From assembly GCF_004345645.1 (NCBI RefSeq), contig NZ_SLWS01000022.1:1-64000 (forward strand): 64,000 nucleotides of DNA. Direction: 5' to 3'. The position numbers were made by a program, and so were the translations under genes. This stretch comes from Actinocrispum wychmicini (lineage in GTDB: Bacteria; Actinomycetota; Actinomycetes; Mycobacteriales; Pseudonocardiaceae). The notes beneath the pieces are model-generated. The model saw only the letters and a program-made list of their open reading frames with translations, did no database searches and was not told the DNA's origin. Below are positions 52,788 through 61,700 of the stretch, in pieces; the stretch's first letter is position 1; every line of letters starts with the position of its first letter.

Positions 52788-55700
52788 ATGAACGAGGACA
52801 AGCTCCGGGACTACCTCAAGTGGGTCACCGCTGACCTGCACGAGACCCGGCAGCGCCTGCGGGAGCTGACCGACGCGGAGCAGGAACCGGTCGCGATCGT
52901 CGCGATGAGCTGCCGGTTCCCGGGCGGGGTTCGCTCACCCGAGGACCTGTGGCGGCTCGTCGCCGACGGCGTCGACGGGATGTCGGCGTTCCCGGCCGAC
53001 CGCGGCTGGACGGTCGACCTGGACGCGGGCTACGCCCCGGAAGGCGGGTTCGTCCACGACGCGGACCAGTTCGACGCCGAGTTCTTCGGGATCTCCCCGC
53101 GCGAGGCCCTTGCGACGGATCCGCAGCAACGACTGTTGCTGGAGACGTCCTGGGAACTGTTCGAACACGCGGGAATCGACCCGACCACGCTGAAAGGCAC
53201 CGCGGCCGGCGTCTTCGTCGGCGCCACGCCGTCCGGGTACGGCGTGGGCGCGAGCAACGAAGGCGTGGAAGGGCATCTGCTCACCGGGAACGCGGGCAGC
53301 GTGATCTCCGGTCGACTCGCGTACACGTACGGCCTCGAAGGTCCCGCTGTCACAGTGGACACCGCGTGCTCGTCGTCCCTCGTCGCGTTGCACCTCGCCG
53401 TGCAGTCGTTGCGGCAGAAGGAAAGCACGCTGGCGTTGGCCGGTGGTGTGACGATCATGTCCACCCCGAGTGTGTTCGCCGAGTTCAGTCGGCAGAACGG
53501 GCTCGCGCGGGACGGCCGGTGCAAGGCGTTCTCCGACTCCGCCGACGGCACCGGCTGGAGCGAAGGCGTCGGGCTGCTGTTGCTGGAGCGCCTGTCGGAC
53601 GCGGTGCGCAACGGGCATCCGGTGCTGGCGGTCGTGCGCGGGTCGGCGGTGAACCAGGACGGCGCGTCCAACGGTCTGACGGCTCCGAACGGTCCCGCCC
53701 AGCAGCGGGTGATCCAGGCGGCGTTGGCCAATGTCCGAATGTCAACATTCGACATTGACGCGGTCGAGGCGCACGGTACCGGGACCTCGTTGGGGGATCC
53801 GATCGAGGCTAATGCCCTAATGTCAACATTCGGACATCGTGACCGGCCGCTGTGGTTGGGGTCGGTAAAGTCGAACATCGGACATACCCAGGCCGCCGCC
53901 GGTGTCGCTGGTGTCATCAAGATGGTCCTGGCCATGCGGCACGGCCTGCTGCCGAAGACACTGCACGTGAACCAGCCGTCCGCGCACGTCGACTGGACCG
54001 CCGGTGACGTCCGGCTGCTGACCGAGGCGCAGGAGTGGCTGGAGACCGGGCAACCGCGCCGGGCCGGTGTGTCCGCGTTCGGGGTCAGCGGGACGAACGC
54101 GCACGTGATCCTGGAGCAGGCCCCGGCCGCGGTCCTGACGCGAGCCTCGGACACGGTCCTGACGCAAGCTCCGGCCGCGATCCTGACGCAAGCCCCGGAC
54201 CTGAACCTGGATCAGGGTCCGGCCGTCGAGACCGAACCCGCCGACCGGGCGATTCCGGCGACGTTCCCGGTACTCGTGTCCGCCCGCAGCGCCGAAGCCC
54301 TGCGCGCCCAGGCGGCCAACCTGGCGTCCATTATAGACTCAGTGGAGCCGTTGGACCTCGCCCATTCCTTGGCGACCGGCAGGGCCGCACTTGACCACCG
54401 GGCCGTTGTGCTCGCGACCAATGCCGACGACATCAGGGCCGGGCTCGCCGCGATCGGCACCCCAGGCGCCCTGCAAGGAACAGTCACCGCGGGCAAAACC
54501 GCGTTCTTGTTCACCGGCCAGGGTTCGCAACGCGCCGGGATGGGACGCGAGCTGTACGACGCGTTCCCGGTGTTCGCGGCCGCGTTCGACGAGGTGTGCG
54601 GGCATTTCGACGGCGCGCTGAAGGACGTCGTCTTCGAAGGTCGGGACCTGGACCAGACCGGCTGGACGCAGCCCGCGTTGTTCGCGCTGGAGGTGGCGCT
54701 GTTCCGGCTGACGGAATCGTGGGGTCTGGCCCCGGACTACCTGCTGGGGCATTCGATCGGTGAACTGGCCGCCGCGCACGTGGCCGGGGTGTTCTCGCTG
54801 GCGGACGCGTGCCGGTTGGTCGGCGCGCGGGCCGCGTTGATGCAGGCGTTGCCCGAGGGTGGCGCGATGGTGTCGCTCAAGGCGTCCGAGGCCGAGGTCT
54901 CGCCGCTGTTGTCGGAGCGGGTGAGCATCGCCGCCGTCAACGGCTCGGAGTCCATTGTGGTCTCCGGGGACGAGGACGCCGTCCTGGCGATCGGGGCGAA
55001 GTTCGAGAGCAAGCGCTTGCTTGTCAGTCACGCGTTCCACTCGCCGCGGATGGACGGGATGCTGGCCGACTTCCGCCGCGTCGCCGAGACGATCACCTAC
55101 CACAGCCCGACCATCGCGGTGGTCTCGAACGTCACCGGTTCGCTCGCGACCGCCGCGGACCTGTGTTCCCCCGAGTACTGGGTACGGCACGTCCGGGAGG
55201 CGGTCCGCTTCCACGACGGCGTGCGGTGGCTTGCCGGCAGTGGCGTGACCAAGGCGCTGGAACTGGGACCTGACGGAGTTCTGGCCGGCTTGGTCAACCG
55301 CGAACTCAACGGCGCGCTCGCGGTGCCGCTGCTGCGCAAGGACAGGGCGGAGACGCGGACCGCGATCTCCGCCCTGTCCCAGTTGCACGTCCAGGGCTTC
55401 TCGCCGGACTGGACGGCCGTGTTCGCGCCATGGGGCGGCCGAACGGTCGACCTGCCCACATATCCGTTCCAGCGCAGGCGTTATTGGCTGGGGCCAGTGG
55501 AAGAGGGAACCGAGTGGCGGTTCCGTACCTCGTGGGTTCCGATGGACGAACCCGCTGTGGTGCCGGGAATCTGGCTGATCGTCGCCCAGGATTCCGTTGT
55601 GCCCCATGGCTTCGACGACGCGATCGTCGTCAACGGCGATCCGGACCGAGCCACACTCGCCGCCCGTCTCCGCGACGCGGTGGGCGACACGGCTCTGGCA

Positions 55701-58700
55701 GGAGTACTGTCGACCCTCGACTCCGTGTCCGGCGTTCTCACTCTGTTGCAGGCCCTGGGCGACGCCGAGATCCCGGCCAAGCTGTGGTGTGCGACCGGTG
55801 ACGCCCGGATCTGGGGCCTGGGCCGAGTTGCCGCGCTCGAACACCCCGAGCGGTGGGGCGGCCTGGTGGACGTCCCGGACCTGAGTGACGTCCGGCTGCG
55901 GGCAGTCGTGTCCGGCGACGTCGAGGACCAGGTGGCCGTTCGTGAGTCCGGCCTCTTCGCCCGGCGGCTGGTGCGGGCCACCGGTACGCCCACCAGAGCG
56001 TGGCGTCCACAGGGGACAGTGCTGGTCACGGGTGGAACAGGCGCGTTGGGTGCGCACGTGCGTCGCTGGCTGTTGGACAACGGTGCCGGACGGGTCGTCC
56101 TGGCCAGTCGCAGCGGAGGCGTTGACTCGGATGAACGGGTCACGGTCGTCGCGTGTGACGTGTCCGACCGTGCGGCAGTGGCCGAACTGCTGGACTCGTT
56201 GCCGGACCTGACCGCGATCGTCCACGCGGCGGGTGTGCTGGACGACGGCGTGCTGGACGGGTTGACCCCGGACCGGCTGGCGACCGTGTTGCGGTCCAAA
56301 GCGGACTCCGCGGCCATCCTGCACGAGTTGACGGTCGACCGGAACCTGTCCGCGTTCGTCATGTTCTCGTCGTTCGCGGGCGCGATCGGCTCGCCGGGCC
56401 AGGGCAACTACGCGGCTGCGAACGCGTACCTGGACGCACTGGCCGAGCACCGCCGATCCCTTGGCCTGCCGGCAACGTCGGTGGCCTGGGGGCCTTGGGC
56501 GGACGGAGGCATGGCGGCGGGCGTCCGGTCGCGCAAGAGCGGTGTGTCCGCGATGCCGCCGGACCTCGCGATCGCCGCGCTGCAGTGGGCACTGGACTGC
56601 GACGAGACCGCGTTGGTCGTCGTCGACATCGACTGGGCTCGCTTCGCCCCGGCCTTCACTGCGGCGCGGCCCAGCCCTCTGATCAGTGCGTTCCACCAGA
56701 CGCACACCCCGCTGGAAACCCCGGCGACCTTCTCCCGGGACGACTTGCTCGCGCTGGTTCGTGCACAGGCGGCGACAGTCCTCGGATACACTGGGCCGGA
56801 CTCGGTCGACCCGACGAAGGCGTTCCGCGACCTCGGCCTGGATTCGTTGACCGCGGTCGAGTTGCGCAACGGCCTCGGCGCGGCAACCGGCCTGCGCCTG
56901 CCAGCGTCCCTCGTCTTCGACTACCCGACCTCGGCCGTGCTGGCCGACCACCTGCACGCCGAGTTGACCGGAACACGGCAGGCCGTCGAGGTCATCACGA
57001 CCGGCGCCACCGACGAACCGATCGCGATCGTCGCCATGAGCTGCCGGTTCCCCGGCGGTGTCCGGTCGCCCGAGGACCTCTGGCGGCTCCTGGTGTCCGG
57101 CGAGGACGCCATCGGGTCGTTCCCCGACGACCGCGGCTGGGACATCGGCGCGCTGTACGACCCGGACCCGGACCACCCCGGCACGACGTACTCCCTGCTC
57201 GGTGGTTTCCTCAGTGGGGCAACGGACTTCGACCCGGACTTCTTCGGCATCTCGCCGCGTGAGGCGCTCGCGATGGACCCGCAGCAGCGGCTGCTGCTGG
57301 AGGCGTCGTGGGAGGTGTTCGAACGGGCCGGGATCGACCCGGCGTCGGTGCGCGGCAGCCGGACCGGTGTGTTCATCGGCACCAACGGCCAGGACTACCC
57401 GGCGTTGCTGGCGAAGGTCCCGGAGGGCCTGGAAGGGCACGTGGGCACGGGCAACGCCGCCAGTGTCGTGTCCGGCCGGGTGTCGTACACGTTCGGCCTG
57501 GAGGGGCCGGCGGTCACGGTCGACACGGCGTGTTCGTCCTCTTTGGTCGCTTTGCATTGGGCGGCGCAGTCCTTGCGGCAGGGGGAATGCACGCTCGCTC
57601 TCGTCGGTGGTGTGACCGTGATGTCCACTCCGGGGGCGTTCATCGAGTTCAGCCGTCAGCGTGGGTTGGCGTCGGACGGCCGGTGCAAGGCGTTCTCGGA
57701 GGACGCGGACGGCACCGGATGGTCCGAGGGCGTCGGCGTGCTCATGGTCGAGCGGTTGTCCGACGCCCAACGCCATGGCCACCAAGTGCTTGCTTTGGTC
57801 CGTGGTTCGGCGGTGAACCAGGATGGCGCGTCGAACGGTCTGACGGCGCCGAATGGTCCTTCGCAGCAGCGGGTGATTTTGTCGGCGTTGGCGAATGCCC
57901 GAATGTCAACATTCGACATTGACGTGGTGGAGGCGCATGGCACTGGGACCTCGTTGGGGGATCCGATCGAGGCTAATGCCCTAATGTCAACATTCGGACA
58001 TCGTGACCGGCCGTTGTGGTTGGGGTCGGTGAAGTCGAACATCGGGCACACTCAGGCGGCTGCCGGGGTGGCCGGTGTGATCAAGATGGTCATGGCGCTG
58101 CGCCACGGGGTGCTGCCGAAGACACTGCACGTGAGCGAGCCGTCCACCCGGATCGACTGGTCGGCGGGGAACGTCCGGTTGTTGACCGAGCCCGTCGAAT
58201 GGTCGGGTGACCTGCGGCGAGCCGGGATCTCTTCGTTCGGTGTCAGCGGCACGAACGCGCACGTCATCATCGAGCAGGCCCCGGAGTCGACCCACGAGGA
58301 CACTTCGCCGGCCGCAGGTCCCGTCTCGCCGAGTGAGGCTCCCCTTTCGCGGGCTGCAGGGCTCGTCACACCGAGTGTGGGTCCCGGTTCGGGGGCTGCA
58401 GATCCCGTCTCGCTGGGTGAGGTTCCGGTTTCGCGGGCTGCAGGGCTCGTCTCACCGAGTGAGGGTCGCGGTTCGGGGGTTGTAGGGCTCGTCTCACTGG
58501 GTGAGGCTTCTGGTTCGGGGGCTGCGGGGCTCGTCTCACTGAGTGTGGCTCCCGGTTCGGGGGATGCAGATCCCGTCTCGCTGGGTGAGGGTCCGGTTTC
58601 GCTGGCCGCAGGTCCCGTCTCGCAGACTGCGGCTCCCCTTTCGCGGGCCCCGGGTCCCGTGCTGTGGCCCCTGTCTGGGCGCTCCGAGGCGGCTGTCCGG

Positions 58701-61700
58701 GCTCAGGCCGCTCAACTGTTGCCCGTCCACGATTGTCCGAATGTTGACATTGGCTTCTCGCTGGCCACGGGACGGGCGGCGCTTGAGTACCGGGCGGTCG
58801 TCGTAGGGTCGGACCGCGCCGAGATCGACCGCGGTCTGGCAGCTGTGGCCGCTGGTGAAGCCGGGGTCAGCCTGGTCCGCGATGGCAAGGTGGCGTTCCT
58901 GTTCACCGGCCAGGGTTCCCAGCGGGCGGGCATGGGCCGCGAGCTGTACGAGACGTATCCAGTGTTCGCGGCGGCGTTCGACGACGTGTGCGCGCACTTC
59001 GATCGGCCGCTCAAGGACGTTGTCTTCGGTGGCGAGGACCTGGATCAGACCGGGTGGACCCAGCCCGCGTTGTTCGCGATCGAGGTGGCGCTGTTCCGAT
59101 TAGTGGAGTCGTGGGGCCTGACCCCGGACTACCTGCTGGGTCACTCCATCGGTGAACTGGCCGCCGCGCACGTCGCCGGGGTGTTCTCGCTGACCGACGC
59201 GTGCCGGTTGGTGGACGCCAGGGGCCGGCTGATGCAGGCGTTGCCGCCCGGTGGCGCGATGGCGTCACTGAAGGCGTCCGAAGCGGAGATCGTTCCGTTG
59301 CTGTCGGACCGGGTCGGCATCGCGGCGATCAACACCCCCGGTTCGGTCGTGGTGTCGGGTGACGAGGACGCGGTTCTGGAGCTGGCGCAACGGTTCGAGG
59401 GCAAGCGCCTCAAGGTCAGCCACGCGTTCCACTCCCACCACATGGACGGCATGCTGGCCGAGTTCCGTGAGGTGGCCGAGCGGATTCGGTACTCGGAGCC
59501 CTCGATACCGATGGTCGGCGGGGACGTGTGCACGCCGGAGTACTGGGTGCGTCAGGTCCGGGACACGGTCAGGTTCCACGACGGCGTTACGTGGCTCGCC
59601 GAGCGCCAGGTCCGGCGGTTCGTCGAAGTGGGACCGGACGGCGTGCTCTCCGCGCTCGTCGACGGCTTCGCGGTTCCCCTGCTGCGCAAGGGTAAGTCGG
59701 AAGCCGAAACGGTGATCACGGCGATCGCCCGGTTGCACGCGGACGGCCTGAGTCCGAACTGGACAGCCGTGTTCCCCGCCGCCCGGCGGGTGGACCTGCC
59801 GACGTATCCGTTCCAGCGGCAACGCTACTGGCCGCGGCTCCCTGAGAACGACACCGAGGACTGGCGCTACCGGGTGACTTGGACACCCGTCCCGGACACC
59901 ACCGCGACCCTGTCCGGGACGTGGCTGGTTGTCGGCGAGAACGTCCTCGCGGGAACGGGCACGGACGTCGTGGTGATCGAACCGGACACCGACCGTGCGC
60001 GTTTGGTCGAGCGACTCGTCCCCGGAGTGTCCGGTGTGCTGTGCACAGCGGACCTGGCAAGCGCTCTCACGTTGGTGCAGGCGTTGGGTGACGCGGGGAT
60101 CGACGCTCCACTGTGGTGTGTCACCCGCGGCGCCGGCCCGGAACAGGCGGCGGTGTGGGGATTCGGCCGCGTGGTCGCCCTGGAGCACCCGAACCGGTGG
60201 GGCGGCTTGGTGGACCTGCCGTCCATATTGGACGACCAGGCCTGTGCCCGGCTGATCTCGGTCCTGGCCGGACTGGGCGAAGACCAAGTGGCGGTCCGGC
60301 CTGACGGCCTGTTCGCCCGACGCCTGGTCAGGGCACCGCGCCAGGCGCCGACGACACCGTGGCGGCCGCAAGGCACTGTCCTGATCACCGGCGGCACAGG
60401 CGCGCTCGGCGTTCATGTCGCCCGCTGGGTCCTGGCGAACGGCGCCGAGCACGTGGTGCTGACCAGTCGCCGTGGCCTGCCCGTGCCCGAACTGGGGGAT
60501 AGGGTCACGGTCGCGGCGTGCGACGTGACTGACCGGGCCGCGTTGGCCGAGGTGCTGCGGGAGTTCACGATCGACGCCGCTGTGCACGCGGCCGGGTTAC
60601 CGCAGGCGACCGCGGTGGCCGACATGAGCCAGGCTGAACTCCACGACGTGCTGTCGGTGAAGCTCACGGGGGCCCGTAACCTGCACGAACTGTTGGGCGA
60701 CCGGCCGCTTGTGTTCTTCTCCTCGATCGCCGGTGTGTGGGGCAGCGGCGGCCAGGCGGCTTACGCGGCCGGCAACGCGGCGCTCGACGCGCTTGCCGAA
60801 CAACGCAGGGCGCTCGGCCTGCCGGCGTTGTCCATCGCGTGGGGTCCGTGGACCGGCGGTGGAATGGTCACCGACGAACACCAGTTGCGTCGCCGTGGCC
60901 TCGCGCCGCTCAAGCCCGAGCAGGCCATCGCCGAACTGCGTCGCGCCATGGACAGCGGCGAGACAACTGTGACCATAGTGGACGTTGACTGGGCCAAGTT
61001 CGCACCCGGCTTCACGTCCGTTCGCCCAAGCCCGCTGCTGTCGGAGCTGATCGATACCCCGGTGACCACAGTGGAGTCCACTGTGGATATCACTGGCGTG
61101 GATCTCCTGGAACTCGTCCGCGCGGAAGCCGCGGCGGCCCTCGGACACACGGACGCCACGGCCATCCACCCGGAACGACCGTTCCGCGACCTCGGATTCG
61201 ACTCCCTGACCGCCGTGGAGTTCCGCAACCGGCTGATCACCGCGACCGGCCAGCAGCTGCCGGCGACCCTGGTGTTCGACTACCCGACCGTCGCCGCGCT
61301 CGTCGAGCACCTGCGGACCGGCTTGGTGCGCAGGGAGGTCCGTGCTATCGCGGCGGTCGACGAGCCGGTCGCGATCGTCGGTATGAGCTGCCGGTTCCCC
61401 GGCGGGATCGACACACCCGAGGCGTTGTGGCAGCTGCTTGCGGCCGGCGGGGACGCGATCTCGGTGTGGCCGGGCGACCGGGGGTGGGACGAGTCGCTGT
61501 ACGACCCGGACCCGTCCCGAGCGGGCAAGAGCTACTCGCGCGATGGCGGGTTCCTGACCGGCGCCGCCGAGTTCGACCCCGCGTTCTTCGAGATCTCGCC
61601 GCGTGAGGCACTCGCGATGGACCCGCAGCAGCGGCTGTTGCTGGAGATCGCGTGGGAGGCGTTCGAACGCGCCGGCATCGACCCGGCGTCCGTCCGAGGG

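Larger units (their letters stand above)
52884..56960 (+). other. PKS module 10: KS-AT(malonyl)-KR(B)-ACP
   Basis: KS 52884-54120 with DTACSSS and two copies of the short AT-rich repeat. The KS-AT linker contains the 24-bp tandem repeat. AT 54495-55480 with GHSIGE and HAFHS, malonyl. KR about 55500-56640 with LDD, B-type, Tyr in NYAAAN. ACP 56740-56960 reads GLDSL (Leu for Phe), serine present. Predicted unit: beta-hydroxy. Confidence 0.92.
57015..61310 (+). other. PKS module 11: KS-AT(malonyl)-KR(A)-ACP
   Basis: KS 57015-58290 with DTACSSS and two copies of the short AT-rich repeat. The KS-AT linker is lengthened by the 42-bp minisatellite (58314-58649) and then holds an inverted copy of the short repeat (58733). 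AT 58885-59840 with GHSIGE and HAFHS, malonyl. KR about 59850-61000, A-type (VWG), Tyr in AYAAGN. ACP 61100-61310 with GFDSL. Predicted unit: beta-hydroxy. Confidence 0.92.

Noticed and set aside
54339..57785. 1148-codon minus-strand open frame opposite PKS 5
   Set aside because: It exists because the opposite PKS frame has few TTA, CTA or TCA triplets; the translation is repetitive and meaningless.
58314..58649. CRISPR-like array
   Set aside because: The units are contiguous with no spacers and are in-frame coding sequence.
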